Assembly: GCF_020524325.1 (NCBI RefSeq)
Contig: NZ_JAIVKY010000005.1
Coordinates: forward strand, 248,001-312,000
Origin: Sutcliffiella horikoshii
GTDB lineage: Bacteria; Bacillota; Bacilli; Bacillales; Bacillaceae_I
Direction: 5' to 3'
DNA length: 64,000 nt
Shown piece by piece: positions 1 through 7,995 of this stretch. The notes beneath the pieces are model-generated. The model did not search any database. It saw nothing but the letters and a program-made list of their open reading frames with translations, and was not told where the DNA came from. Each line of letters starts with the position of its first letter. The first letter of the stretch is position 1. The translations under genes and the position numbers were made by a program.

Positions 1-791
1 GGTCCCAAGATGACAATGGAACCAATAATAGGGATAAAATCAATTACCCAGATAATGAAAGCCATTAATAATGCCACTTCTGGTGCGATAAATAACAAAC
101 CAACCAAGCTTGCGAAAAATATAATGATGCTAACTAGGAATTGTGCTTTAAAGAAACCGAATATGACATAAGATAATCTTGAGCTCATAAATTTGACCTT
201 GGCTGCCGTTTCTTCTTTCAAGTGTGAATATAGACCAGCTTTTAGGCGTGGCATGTCAATTAAAAATAAGAATAGGGCAATCAGGTAGACAAGGAAACTC
301 ACCAAATAATTTGGGATGTTTGTGAAGATATTCTTTACATTTTGTATATTAAACAGGTCCGTTAGATAAATTCTCAGATCATAAAGAAATTTGTCTACTT
401 GCAAACTGATTTCAGTAACAAACTCTGGGGGAAGATCCTCAGAAGCATTATTTAGATCTGATTGGAAATCACGCCATACCCTATTGACTTCATTTATGTA
501 AGAAGGGGCATTTTCGACCAAATTGATGCCTTCTGTTATCACTTTCGTTGTTAGGAAGTATCCTCCTACCCCGATACTTGTCAGGAATAAAAGAAAAACA
601 ATGAAAACAGAAAGATTTCGTTTCAGCTTTGCTCTCGCTTGTAAAAGCCTAACCAGAGGTTCCAGAAACAAAGCAGTAATCAAAGCAATGATAATGGGAA
701 TTGATACGGGCAATATAAAAAATGCAATTATTGCAATAACAGCAATAATGATTAGTATAAAAAGTGTTCGAATACTAAACAGCGTTGACAA
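1..791 (-). CDS. AI-2E/YtvI-type membrane permease, partial
   Basis: About 263 codons are visible and the C-terminus lies beyond the left edge. The start is taken as TTG at 791, preceded by AAGGAGA at good spacing. The protein has two hydrophobic segments in the first 40 residues, another near residues 60-80, a polar loop near 85-150, then further membrane segments with the phrase FIPIIGSIV near the cut end. This layout is that of the AI-2E (UPF0118) permease family, which includes B. subtilis YtvI. The family contains small-molecule and ion exporters, and the substrate cannot be told from sequence. It is transcribed divergently from the 953 gene. Confidence 0.8.
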   Translation of the reverse strand, partial: MSTLFSIRTLFILIIIAVIAIIAFFILPVSIPIIIALITALFLEPLVRLLQARAKLKRNLSVFIVFLLFLTSIGVGGYFLTTKVITEGINLVENAPSYINEVNRVWRDFQSDLNNASEDLPPEFVTEISLQVDKFLYDLRIYLTDLFNIQNVKNIFTNIPNYLVSFLVYLIALFLFLIDMPRLKAGLYSHLKEETAAKVKFMSSRLSYVIFGFFKAQFLVSIIIFFASLVGLLFIAPEVALLMAFIIWVIDFIPIIGSIVILG

Positions 792-952
792 TGGATGTCT
801 CCTTTCTAATACCATACTCCTATATTAATTATAGTATGGATTTTATTGAAATAACAGTATGTAAGAAAATAAATATGTAATCCTTTAAACAAGCACAGCT
901 TTATCAAAACGGAATAAAATAATAAAACCCCTCAGGTGAAAAGGAGGTATAC

Positions 953-1297
953 ATGATGTTGGTACTGAAGAAAGGACAGGAAGAGATGAGTAATATGCTC
1001 CTACAAACGGTTATAGCCATCTGCATTTCTGATATTGGTGATATTAAACTTCTTCCACCACGGTCAGTGGGAAAATTGTATTCCATTTTAAATAGAGACG
1101 AAATAAATCGTGCATTAATCCATTATAATGAGGAAAAAAACCTTTACATCGACCTTTTTGTTGCCATCGTGTACAACAAATGTATTCCGCAAAAATGCAA
1201 GGAACTTCAACAATTGATTAAGAAAGAAATTGAAATTATTACCGGACAAACGGTATCAGCGGTTCATGTTTACGTGGATGCGATATGGATTAAGTAA
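953..1297 (+). CDS. Small conserved protein, possibly Asp23/Gls24-like
   Basis: This 114-residue protein has a strong AAGGAGG site five bases before ATG 953; ATG 956 is an equally spaced alternative. The second half (IDLFVAIVYNKCIP, then a charged helix, then TGQTVSAVHVYVDAIW) resembles the C-terminal half of Asp23/Gls24-type alkaline-shock proteins, where a beta strand, a helix and a second strand alternate. The match is by eye and no catalytic residues are visible. It sits alone, facing YugN across a shared hairpin. It could instead be the local equivalent of B. subtilis ylbA, whose position it occupies. Confidence 0.6.
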   Translation: MMLVLKKGQEEMSNMLLQTVIAICISDIGDIKLLPPRSVGKLYSILNRDEINRALIHYNEEKNLYIDLFVAIVYNKCIPQKCKELQQLIKKEIEIITGQTVSAVHVYVDAIWIK

Positions 1298-1310
1298 AAT
1301 GTCAAAAGAA

Positions 1311-1349
1311 AAAGGTGAAGCTAGGCCTAAATGCCAGCGATTCACCTTC
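1311..1349 (-). terminator. Terminator of the YugN-like gene
   Basis: AAGGTGAA pairs with TTCACCTT, with a further GCT/AGC inner stem. On the minus strand the stem is followed by a T-rich run (CTTTTTCTTTT), so it serves the minus-strand gene best. It may also stop the convergent 953 gene. Confidence 0.65.
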
Positions 1350-1361
1350 TAGAATGTTGTA

Positions 1362-1718
1362 TTATTTGATTGCATCCATACGTTCTTTAGCTTGTTTTAA
1401 TAAAGATGTCGATGTGGATACGATATTTGATGGGAATGTTTCTCCTTCTCCATACTCCACACCATGTGGATAATAATGCTTACCTAAAAGCGGAGTCATT
1501 AAGTTAATGACAGCATGAGATCCACCAATGTCACCTTCTACAGCATAACCTTGTACACGAAGGTAGAAAATGCCTTCTTTTGTTTCAAATTTACGGTCAT
1601 AGGTTACTCGCTCATAGTCCCACTGACCAGCAAGGTCAAAACCTAAATCCTCCATAATGTCTGTCAAACGTGTTAAATCTACTCTTTCATTTTCAAAACC
1701 TGTATTTTCAATTTTCAT
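1362..1718 (-). CDS. YugN-like family protein
   Basis: This 118-residue protein belongs to the YugN-like family of Bacilli. The strings GQWDYERVTYDRKFE, YYLRVQGYAVEGD and GKHYYPHGVEYGE are what I recall of B. subtilis YugN, and the length fits. The ATG at 1718 is preceded on the minus strand by AAGGAGTG. The family is cytoplasmic and has no established biochemical role. In B. subtilis yugN lies elsewhere, so this locus may be a rearranged orthologue or a paralogue. Confidence 0.85.
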   Translation of the reverse strand: MKIENTGFENERVDLTRLTDIMEDLGFDLAGQWDYERVTYDRKFETKEGIFYLRVQGYAVEGDIGGSHAVINLMTPLLGKHYYPHGVEYGEGETFPSNIVSTSTSLLKQAKERMDAIK

Positions 1719-1781
1719 GTATGTACACTCCTTTTTCTATCTCTGTGAAACCAAATAAAGTATGCTCCCTGTTTATAATAG

Positions 1782-1937
1782 TACGAAAGCGGACAACTTT
1801 CAATAAAAGGTTCTCAATCTAGCCATAGTCCAGTTAAGTTTTTTGGAAAAATTCATGATTTTGTAGAAAATGGTGAACCTAAAGATGTAGAAGATGATAC
1901 CTTTATCCTCTTCAAAATAGTTGACTGCTATGTATGA
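1782..1937 (+). pseudogene. Possible gene remnant, C-terminal fragment only
   Basis: A 51-codon open frame begins just after tandem stops and has no ATG, GTG or TTG start or ribosome binding site. Its last part (FGKIHDFVENGEPKDVEDD, then TFILFKIVDCYV) reads like real protein sequence rather than random translation. It ends at TGA 1935-1937, 20 bases before the ylbB start, and overlaps the ylbB leader. I interpret it as the tail of a gene whose front has been lost. I do not recognise the family, and a chance open frame is not excluded. Confidence 0.4.
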
Positions 1938-1957
1938 AAAATAACGGAGGTAGAAAT

Positions 1958-2371
1958 ATGCAAACTGTAAGAGATGTTATGACAACGAATGTAGACTACT
2001 GCACGCCATTGGACAATGTTTTTGAAGTGGCAACTAAGATGAAGGATCTAGATGTAGGAGCTATTCCTATTGTGGAAAACGGGGAGCTTTTAGGAATGAT
2101 TACCGACAGAGATTTAGTTGTTAGAGGGATCGCAGAAAAACATCCAGGATCTAATCCAGTTACGAATGTAATGAGTGATCACTTAATAACTATTGGTCCA
2201 GATACTTCTGTAGCAGAGGCTTCCCATGTTATGGCAGAACATCAAATACGAAGGTTGCCTGTAGTAGAAAACGGACATCTTGTTGGAATAGTATCCTTGG
2301 GTGACTTGGCAGTGAGAGATTACTCAGATGACCAAGCAGGAGATGCGCTAAGTGATATTTCAGAAAAATAA
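1958..2371 (+). CDS. ylbB: CBS-domain protein YlbB
   Basis: This 137-residue protein consists of two CBS motifs (about residues 7-60 and 70-125) with the typical GAIPIVENGELLGMITDRDLV and RRLPVVENGHLVGIVSLGDLA phrases, here separated by a short linker. CBS pairs form a Bateman module that binds adenine nucleotides. Nothing else is fused, so it may act as a stand-alone sensor. The start is ATG 1958, because CGGAGG lies seven bases upstream; an in-frame ATG at 1934 has no such site. It is the first gene of the ylb block, in the same place as in B. subtilis. Confidence 0.9.
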   Translation: MQTVRDVMTTNVDYCTPLDNVFEVATKMKDLDVGAIPIVENGELLGMITDRDLVVRGIAEKHPGSNPVTNVMSDHLITIGPDTSVAEASHVMAEHQIRRLPVVENGHLVGIVSLGDLAVRDYSDDQAGDALSDISEK

Positions 2372-2405
2372 TCTAGTTTGTATAGATTAGAAAATATAAT
2401 AGCAA

Positions 2406-2532
2406 GTTGATCTCCGCTCCAGGCGCTTCGCTTGCCTGCGGGCGGTCCGGAAGCCTCCTCAGGCTTCGCCTTCCGAGGTCTCACCTGTCCCTTCCTCCCG
2501 CGGGCGTCTACGCGCCTTCCACTCCAATCAAC
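2406..2532 (-). repeat. Dispersed imperfect-palindrome repeat, copy A
   Basis: This ~127-bp element is bounded by GTTGATCTCC and CAATCAAC and lies in the ylbB-ylbC gap. Read on the minus strand it starts GTTGATTGGAGTGG and belongs to the GC-rich subtype (TCCCGCGGGCG core) shared with the copies at 6817 and 30950/31229. It has no open frame with a ribosome binding site. Confidence 0.85.
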
Positions 2533-2619
2533 AAGGTAATTTCACTTACCAAAAGATTAAAGAAAGGTATCTTAACGAATTAGTTGGGTTAGGATAAACG
2601 ACTATTTAACTTAATTTCT

Positions 2620-2749
2620 AGCTGTGTATTGGAGCAAATGACGTAGACTCCTGCGGGGGGTAACGGTTGATTGAGACCCCGCAACGAAGTGAGGAGGCTC
2701 AAACACCGTCCCGCGGAAAGCGAAGTCATTTGCGAAAAGAAACAGCGGA
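2620..2749 (+). repeat. Dispersed imperfect-palindrome repeat, copy B
   Basis: This copy has AGCTGTGTATTGGAG at its left end and AACAGCGGAG at its right end. It belongs to the subtype with AACGGT...TTGAG...CTCAA...ACCGT...CCGCGG arms. With copy A it fills most of the 2372-2944 gap. Short frames inside it are by-products of the GC-rich sequence. Confidence 0.85.
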
Positions 2750-2944
2750 GGTAAACCAATAACCAAATTTCTCAAGTTGACCGGGTGATTTTTGAACGGT
2801 CTTTTTAAATGTGAAAACAAAAGTATTCATTCTTCTTTTATAGGGTATAGATAGAATAAATCTACCAATGTCTACTAAAACATAAAAAAGTGAATGAAAG
2901 TGAATCTAGTAAATATAATGATAGAAAAGGGAGGGAAAAGAGAA

Positions 2945-4006
2945 ATGAGGGGTTTATTCTTCTTGCTATTTATTGCATTTTGTTTATATTTATTTGTAAA
3001 TGTTGAACCACATGAATTGGAACAGCTCATTAAAGATGAGCCACTAACGGGCCAAATTGCTCCAGAGAAAAGAAAATCAGAGGAAAAAGCTTTCGTGCAA
3101 TCTGAAATACAAATGAATGAAGAGATTGACGGATTAGCTTCTTTCATGGGGCAAGAATCACAAATCTTACTGGACAAGTTAGGGGAACCAGCGAGAAAGG
3201 ATTTGTCATCCTATGATTACGAGTGGTGGGTTTATAATGAGAACCTAGAAAATTACATGCAATTTGGAGTAAGTGAGGGAAAAGTCGTCACTATCTTTAG
3301 CACAGGCAGTGAAAGTAATAACGAACTGTTTAAAGTTGGTCAGTCTTACGAAGATTTGAATAATAAATACAAGTTTAGTGATAATATTACAGTTTCCCAT
3401 CAAGAAGGCTCTTATCGTTTTCAGTTAAAGCAAGAAGAGTTAGAAACAAGACCCCTAATGAAAGTGAAAGATTTTTATGTGCAGTTATATTTCGATGATT
3501 TTGAACAAACACTTTCAAGTATACGTTATATGGATAGCTCCACACTGATCAAGCAACGCCCATATGAACTTGTTTATAGAGGTCCTTTAGTGGAACCAAA
3601 GGAACTGAGTGAGGAAGAATGGGCAAAGGTTGAAGAAGGGGATGCAAAACAGATCATCGATTTTACCAATATTATTAGACATCGCTTTAAACTCTCACCA
3701 GTAGAATGGGACGAAGATACAGCAGAAGTTGCATACTTACATAGTAAGGATATGAGGGAGGAAGACTATTTTTCCCATACTTCCCCATCAAAAGGAACTT
3801 TGACGGATAGATTAACGTTAGGGGAGGTTCCATTTCGTTTAGCTGGTGAAAATATCGCGGCAAAATATGTAGACGGAGTGGATGCGGTTGAAGGCTGGTT
3901 AAATAGTGAAGGGCACAGGAATACGCTACTAAATCCAAGATTCACCCACCTTGGTGTAGGTGTGAAAGAAAAATATTACACACAGAATTTTATTGAAACC
4001 TGGTAG
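2945..4006 (+). CDS. ylbC: YlbC, CAP (SCP/PR1) domain protein
   Basis: This 353-residue protein starts at ATG 2945 behind GGGAGGG. It has an N-terminal hydrophobic segment (residues 1-20, RGLFFLLFIAFCLYLFVN), a middle CAP-associated region (about 60-200) and a C-terminal CAP domain (about 225-350). CAP signature residues are visible: HSKDM, FSHTSP, ENIA and WLNSEGHRNTLL. It is probably exported or membrane-tethered. The B. subtilis homologue has the same architecture and length and no assigned biochemical function. It is followed by a hairpin shared with the convergent gene. Confidence 0.9.
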   Translation: MRGLFFLLFIAFCLYLFVNVEPHELEQLIKDEPLTGQIAPEKRKSEEKAFVQSEIQMNEEIDGLASFMGQESQILLDKLGEPARKDLSSYDYEWWVYNENLENYMQFGVSEGKVVTIFSTGSESNNELFKVGQSYEDLNNKYKFSDNITVSHQEGSYRFQLKQEELETRPLMKVKDFYVQLYFDDFEQTLSSIRYMDSSTLIKQRPYELVYRGPLVEPKELSEEEWAKVEEGDAKQIIDFTNIIRHRFKLSPVEWDEDTAEVAYLHSKDMREEDYFSHTSPSKGTLTDRLTLGEVPFRLAGENIAAKYVDGVDAVEGWLNSEGHRNTLLNPRFTHLGVGVKEKYYTQNFIETW

Positions 4007-4013
4007 AAAAGCA

Positions 4014-4052
4014 AAAAGACAGTCATAGACTTAATGGCTGTCTTTTTTTTTT
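4014..4052 (+). terminator. Terminator after ylbC
   Basis: GACAGTCAT pairs with ATGGCTGTC around a seven-base loop, followed by a run of more than eight T. It overlaps the 3' end of the convergent small membrane gene. Confidence 0.85.
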
Positions 4053-4402
4053 ATTAAATTTATTTCTCCTGCTAGAAATAGTTCTCCGTCCCATCTTCCA
4101 ACAAACTGCAATATGTCACCGTTACTATAGGAAGGAGGGTGACTTGAAGGAGTAAGTGGCTGCTTATACACTACAGTTGTTATTCCAGTTTGATTTTGTA
4201 TGCGATAAGTGGTTTCTAGAATATACATTTGGTGATAAAACCGCTTTTTTTCTGTATGTAAGGACAATATAGTTCCTTCCACTCTAGCTTCAGACGGTAC
4301 CATTGAAACGTTCTTCCAAATTTCTTTCTGTTTTTTTGCCTCTTTTATAGTAATCCAATAAAAATAACCAATCAGAATAGGAATAACAATGGCAGTAACC
4401 AT
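4031..4402 (-). CDS. Small membrane-anchored protein of unknown function
   Basis: This 123-residue protein has one N-terminal membrane segment (TAIVIPILIGYFYWI) and a soluble beta-rich C-terminal part containing YRIQNQ and YSNGDILQFVGRWDG. I do not recognise a named family; the layout resembles short DUF3592-like domains, but that is only an impression. It lies 14 bases downstream of the thioesterase gene on the same strand, so the two probably share a transcript. Its 3' end runs into the ylbC terminator. Confidence 0.65.
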   Translation of the reverse strand: MVTAIVIPILIGYFYWITIKEAKKQKEIWKNVSMVPSEARVEGTILSLHTEKKRFYHQMYILETTYRIQNQTGITTVVYKQPLTPSSHPPSYSNGDILQFVGRWDGELFLAGEINLIKKKDSH

Positions 4403-4416
4403 TTCATCTTTCCTTT

Positions 4417-4902
4417 CTAGATTCTTTTAGGAATTACAAAGAAACTGCCTGTAGCATGGGCAATCAGTACACCGTCACTACGAAATACTTTGCCTTCCAT
4501 AACCAATAATTTCGACCCTTTATGAACCACAGAAGCCACACAGGTAAAATGATCGCCTACGCCTTTTGCAACGTAGTTTACTTTCATTTCAGTTGTAACT
4601 GCTGCCTTGTCATCAGGAATCAATTTGAAAGCAAGCGTTCCCATCGCAGAGTCCAGCAATGTGGCTGTTAACCCTCCATGTAAAATATCTAAGGAGTTCT
4701 GTAGCAATTCAGTATTTGGTATGGTCATGGTTAATGTGTCCGGCTCTTGAAATTCACTGTTGATTTCCATAAGTGCACCAATATGTGTGCCGTTTGAACC
4801 ATTTCTTTTACGTTCTAGGCTTTTTAAATATAAGGCAGCGACCTGTTCTTCCTCCTCAGTAGCGTCTGTTAAAAAGTCATTCCACTGTTGCTTGATATCC
4901 AT
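4417..4902 (-). CDS. PaaI-family hotdog thioesterase
   Basis: This 161-residue single hotdog domain carries LDILHGGLTATLLDSAMG, the helix and active-site loop of PaaI/YbgC-type acyl-CoA thioesterases. The aspartate before the SAMG turn is the family's usual catalytic position. It likely hydrolyses a small or aryl acyl-CoA; the substrate is not predictable. ATG 4902 is chosen over GTG 4905 because AAGGA lies seven bases ahead. It is the first gene of a two-gene minus-strand unit. Confidence 0.85.
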   Translation of the reverse strand: MDIKQQWNDFLTDATEEEEQVAALYLKSLERKRNGSNGTHIGALMEINSEFQEPDTLTMTIPNTELLQNSLDILHGGLTATLLDSAMGTLAFKLIPDDKAAVTTEMKVNYVAKGVGDHFTCVASVVHKGSKLLVMEGKVFRSDGVLIAHATGSFFVIPKRI

Positions 4903-5038
4903 CACTCTGTCCTTCTTTCTCGAAAAGTCTATCTACATCTTAACAAGGGAGGGGAAGGAAGAAAAGAAAAATAGGCGAACGCTTTTACTTTTTTCAAATA
5001 AAATAAACTAGGCATATTAAGGAGAGAGGGGTGAGAGA

Positions 5039-5440
5039 ATGGCAACTAATCAAAAACATCCTAGTATTGAAAAGTTTAAAGACTTTGTCAAAAGACATCC
5101 AAAGCTTTCTCAAGAAGTTAAAAGCAAGAAAAAGACGTGGCAGGAACTATTTGAGGAATGGTACTTGTTAGGAGAAGAGGACGAGAGTTGGAAAAGTTTC
5201 CGTGATGAGGAGACACAAGAAAGTACAACAGAAAAAACAACCAAATCCACAGATGTTATTCCTCAACTGCTGCAATCTATAAAGAAGATGGATATGAACC
5301 AGATGCAATACCACCTGACAAATGTCAATTCTGCTATTGGGAATATTCAGCAGTTAATTTCACAGTTCATTCCTAATTCAACAAAAGGCAGTTCCCCGAC
5401 GCAGGGTGTTAAAAATCCTTTTTCGTTTCGAAAAGACTAG
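5039..5440 (+). CDS. ylbD: YlbD, putative spore coat protein
   Basis: This 133-residue charged protein has the YlbD N-terminal signature (HPSIEKFKDFVKRHPKL, then WQELFEEWYLLGE). It has no membrane segment. B. subtilis YlbD is classified as a coat-associated protein. An AAGGAGAG region precedes the ATG. It is followed after six bases by ylbE, forming a two-gene unit closed by a terminator at 5708. Confidence 0.9.
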   Translation: MATNQKHPSIEKFKDFVKRHPKLSQEVKSKKKTWQELFEEWYLLGEEDESWKSFRDEETQESTTEKTTKSTDVIPQLLQSIKKMDMNQMQYHLTNVNSAIGNIQQLISQFIPNSTKGSSPTQGVKNPFSFRKD

Positions 5441-5446
5441 GAATGG

Positions 5447-5695
5447 ATGAGACATATGAGAAAAGACGTCTATGAATATATCCAAAAAAAGAAAACGTTA
5501 AAAAGCTACTTAAGAGAACAACCAATTTGGTATCGAACTTTGACTAGAAACCCAGAAAAGCTAAACGATTTTGAGCTATCCTCCATGCACTATTATAAGC
5601 AAACTATCCCCCACAAAGTGGAGAAATTTCAAAACTCTGTCCAAATGGCTTCCATGATGGTTCATATGTTTCAGACAATGAAGAATATGGATTGA
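5447..5695 (+). CDS. ylbE: YlbE-like protein
   Basis: This 82-residue protein matches the YlbE family in its core (LREQPIWYRTLTRNP) and size. The family is confined to sporulating Bacilli and has no known function. ATG 5447 and ATG 5456 are both possible; the second gives the MRKDV start I recall for B. subtilis. It is cotranscribed with ylbD. Confidence 0.88.
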   Translation: MRHMRKDVYEYIQKKKTLKSYLREQPIWYRTLTRNPEKLNDFELSSMHYYKQTIPHKVEKFQNSVQMASMMVHMFQTMKNMD

Positions 5696-5707
5696 ACTCC
5701 ACACCAA

Positions 5708-5739
5708 GCGTACCGCTCTTTTAGCGGGCGTTTTTTTTT
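5708..5739 (+). terminator. Terminator after ylbE
   Basis: CCGCT pairs with AGCGG around TTTT, flanked by CG/CG, and is followed by nine T. Confidence 0.85.
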
Positions 5740-5808
5740 CTTATTCGAATAGAATATATACTACTTTCTCACACTATAGAAAAAGCTATGAGAGAAAGGA
5801 GCAAAAAA

Positions 5809-6234
5809 ATGAAGAATTCAATGATGATAATAATATGCCTCTTTACACTCGCGCTTGGAGGGTGTAAAGAAGATCAGCAAAAGCCTGAAAGTGAAGGTGC
5901 ATCAGGAGTAGAGGTGATGGAGGTACTATCCACAAATACAATGTCTGATAATAAAGACATCTCCATGACCATCCATCATTCAGTGAAAGGACAGGATATC
6001 TTTTTAGAGTGTATCATCACACCTGATTTTGAATTTAAAGAGAACAGAGAGATAAAAAAACAAGGGGAAGGCCAGGTTGTCGTGTACTTAGATAATAAAA
6101 AATGGGGCAACTTTGCTAAAGGTGCATTTGTTTTAAAAGACGTACCAACAGGTAAACATAGCTTGACGATCAAATTGCTACATAATGACTTGACCGAATA
6201 TGGGATCGAACAGACTATCCAAATAGATATTTAA
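5809..6234 (+). CDS. Predicted lipoprotein of unknown function
   Basis: This 141-residue protein has a lipoprotein signal peptide: charged start, hydrophobic core, then LALGGC with the lipidated cysteine at residue 19. The mature part is predicted to be beta-rich and ends in a segment (VPTGKHSLTIKLLHNDL) reminiscent of small Ig-like or FixH-type extracellular domains. The start is ATG 5809, behind AAAGGAG; an in-frame ATG 21 bases upstream lacks a site. B. subtilis has no gene at this point as far as I recall, so it is a lineage difference. Function is unknown. Confidence 0.8.
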   Translation: MKNSMMIIICLFTLALGGCKEDQQKPESEGASGVEVMEVLSTNTMSDNKDISMTIHHSVKGQDIFLECIITPDFEFKENREIKKQGEGQVVVYLDNKKWGNFAKGAFVLKDVPTGKHSLTIKLLHNDLTEYGIEQTIQIDI

Positions 6235-6299
6235 TCACCCCCTTATGGTATTATACATCTCTAGAAAAACATGGTATGATGGAATTGGAGGTGTATTCG

Positions 6300-6752
6300 A
6301 TGATGATTGCTACTTTTGAGCATGTTCAAATGGTTGAAAAAGCGGAAGAATTAGCGAAAATGATCTGGCAGTCCGAACTTGCTGAAGATTATCATCGCTG
6401 TTTATATAATCTACAACATGACGAAGAAGCACAGGATCTTATCCGTGCATTCGATTCTATAAAAGAAAGATATGAGGAAGTTCAACGATTCGGGAAATAT
6501 CACCCCGATTATCGCAAAGTTACCCTCGAAACTCGTGAGTTGAAACGTAAAGTGGATCTTCACGAAACCATTCACGCTTTTAAACAAGCTGAAGATGCCA
6601 TACAAAAAACACTGGATGAGATAAGTGTTATGATAGGGCAGGCGGTATCAACCAACGTTAAGGTACCAACAGGTAACCCATTCTTTGATTCCATGTCAAG
6701 CTGCGGCGGCGGTTGCGGCTCAGGCGGCGGCTGTGGATGTAAAGCAAGCTAA
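6300..6752 (+). CDS. ylbF: YlbF, subunit of the RNase Y specificity (Y-) complex
   Basis: This 150-residue protein is helical with VQRFGKYHPDYR and KVPTGNPFFDSMSSC as landmarks and a C-terminal tail holding four cysteines (SSCGGGCGSGGGCGC). In B. subtilis YlbF forms a complex with YmcA and YaaT that carries [4Fe-4S] clusters and helps RNase Y mature mRNAs; it is needed for competence and sporulation. The cysteine tail is the expected cluster-binding part. The start is ATG 6300, chosen because TTGGAGGT lies just upstream; ATG 6303 is equally possible. A terminator follows. Confidence 0.93.
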   Translation: MMIATFEHVQMVEKAEELAKMIWQSELAEDYHRCLYNLQHDEEAQDLIRAFDSIKERYEEVQRFGKYHPDYRKVTLETRELKRKVDLHETIHAFKQAEDAIQKTLDEISVMIGQAVSTNVKVPTGNPFFDSMSSCGGGCGSGGGCGCKAS

Positions 6753-6757
6753 ACCAA

Positions 6758-6792
6758 AAAAAGAAGTTGCAAAAACTGCAGCTTCTTTTTTT
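6758..6792 (+). terminator. Terminator after ylbF
   Basis: AAGAAGTTGCA pairs with TGCAGCTTCTT (one G-T pair) and is followed by seven T. Confidence 0.85.
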
Positions 6793-6816
6793 GAATAAGA
6801 AAGTTTTTATAATGCG

Positions 6817-6940
6817 GTTGATTTCCATTCCAGGCGCTTCGCTTGCCTGCGGGCGGTCCCTGAGCCTCCTCACAACGCTTCAGGGGTCTCACCTGTCCCT
6901 TCCTCCCGCGGGCGTCTTCGCGCCTTCCACTCCAATCAAC
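6817..6940 (-). repeat. Dispersed imperfect-palindrome repeat, copy C
   Basis: This copy has GTTGATTTCC at its left end and TCCAATCAAC at its right end, with the same GC-rich core as copy A. Frames through it in several directions carry no ribosome binding sites. Confidence 0.85.
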
Positions 6941-7020
6941 CAAGTTTTTTTGATTTCACCTAAGGGATTTAATAAGCCTCCAACCTGGTTAAGCACTAAC
7001 TTTTCGTACCCATATTATGT

Positions 7021-7150
7021 AGCTGTTGATTGGAGCAAAAGGCGAAGACTCCTGAGGGAGATAGCGGTAGCTTGAGCCCCCGCAGGCGAAGCCGAGGGGC
7101 TCAAGCACTACTCCTAGGAAAGCGAAGCCATTTGCGGAAATCAACAGCGG
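7021..7150 (+). repeat. Dispersed imperfect-palindrome repeat, copy D
   Basis: It starts AGCTGTTGATTGGAGC and ends AAATCAACAGCGG. It has the GAGGGAGATAGCGGT arm with TTGAG/CTCAA. Copies C and D lie in opposite orientation 80 bases apart and fill most of the 6753-7170 gap. Confidence 0.88.
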
Positions 7151-7170
7151 AGCATATCTAAGAACCAAAT

Positions 7171-7503
7171 TTATTTAACTCTTAACCGAATACAATCATC
7201 ACAAAGGTTGCCACAACAGAACATCTTTTCCTGAGGAACATAGAAGCGATGTCTGTAAACAAAAAGATTCTCATCCCTTCGCACAAAATGCGTTTCCACC
7301 GTTACTTTCTTTTTATGCATTGCTACCTTTGAACAAACTCCAATAAAAGATCTGCCTTTTTCTTCCCAACCGGAAATATGATCAGGATCAACCTCTACAT
7401 AAAGAAAAGGAATACCGGTCACATGTTTTCTGAAACAGCAAATGACAATTTCATTTTTATCTAGTTCTACTAAAAAAACATCCCAAATCTGTTCCAGTTC
7501 CAT
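7171..7503 (-). CDS. Unrecognised small protein with a cysteine-rich C-terminus
   Basis: This 110-residue protein starts at ATG 7503 with a reasonable GAGAGGG site upstream. It contains VICCFRK near residue 22 and ends in MFCCGNLCDDCIRLR; the final CxxxCxxC-like group (CCGNLCDDC) could hold a metal. No family comes to mind. It is transcribed against ylbF and ylbG and lies between repeats and ylbG, so it is probably a lineage-specific insertion in the ylbF-ylbG gap. Confidence 0.6.
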   Translation of the reverse strand: MELEQIWDVFLVELDKNEIVICCFRKHVTGIPFLYVEVDPDHISGWEEKGRSFIGVCSKVAMHKKKVTVETHFVRRDENLFVYRHRFYVPQEKMFCCGNLCDDCIRLRVK

Positions 7504-7635
7504 GGAAAACGCCCTCTCTTTTCATTTTAAAAATTGAATATTCCCTATTGGTGTGTTTAAAGTATGTCATAATATTTCCATTCATGCTAAACTATAATAA
7601 AAACGTGGATCAATATTCTTAAAGGGGTAAATTAT

Positions 7636-7911
7636 ATGCTATCACAAAGACAAGGCATTGTAGTGTGGCTCCATTCATTAAAGCAAGCCAAATTATTGAG
7701 GCGCTATGGAAATGTCATCTATATATCTAAAAAATTGAAATATGTCCTGTTCTACTGTAACAGTGAGGATACGGAAGTATTAGTGGAAAAGCTAAACAGG
7801 CAATCTTATGTCAAAAAGGTGGAAGTTTCACATAAGCCTTCGATAAAGACTCATTATGAAAACTCTAGGCCGGACAAAGCAAAAGAATATGACTATAAGA
7901 TGGGCTTATAA
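7636..7911 (+). CDS. ylbG: YlbG (DUF2129) protein
   Basis: This 91-residue protein matches the YlbG/DUF2129 family (QRQGIVVWLHSLKQAK, then YGNVIYISKKLKYV and VEKLNRQSYVKKVE). Members are small cytoplasmic proteins of Firmicutes with no proven function. The start is ATG 7636, behind AAAGGGG. It stands alone with its own terminator. Confidence 0.92.
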   Translation: MLSQRQGIVVWLHSLKQAKLLRRYGNVIYISKKLKYVLFYCNSEDTEVLVEKLNRQSYVKKVEVSHKPSIKTHYENSRPDKAKEYDYKMGL

Positions 7912-7916
7912 AAAAT

Positions 7917-7959
7917 GCAGTACAAACTTAAGTAATTAGGTTTGGTACTGCTTTTTTTT
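7917..7959 (+). terminator. Terminator after ylbG
   Basis: GCAGTACAAAC pairs with GTTTGGTACTGC, followed by eight T. Confidence 0.85.
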
Positions 7960-7995
7960 ATAACCAAAGATGTCCGACACTGATATGTTTCATGA

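Noticed and set aside
6658-7075. Several overlapping open frames of 64-102 codons
   Set aside because: They run through the GC-rich dispersed repeats in both directions without starts or sites, and translate to unrelated low-quality sequence.
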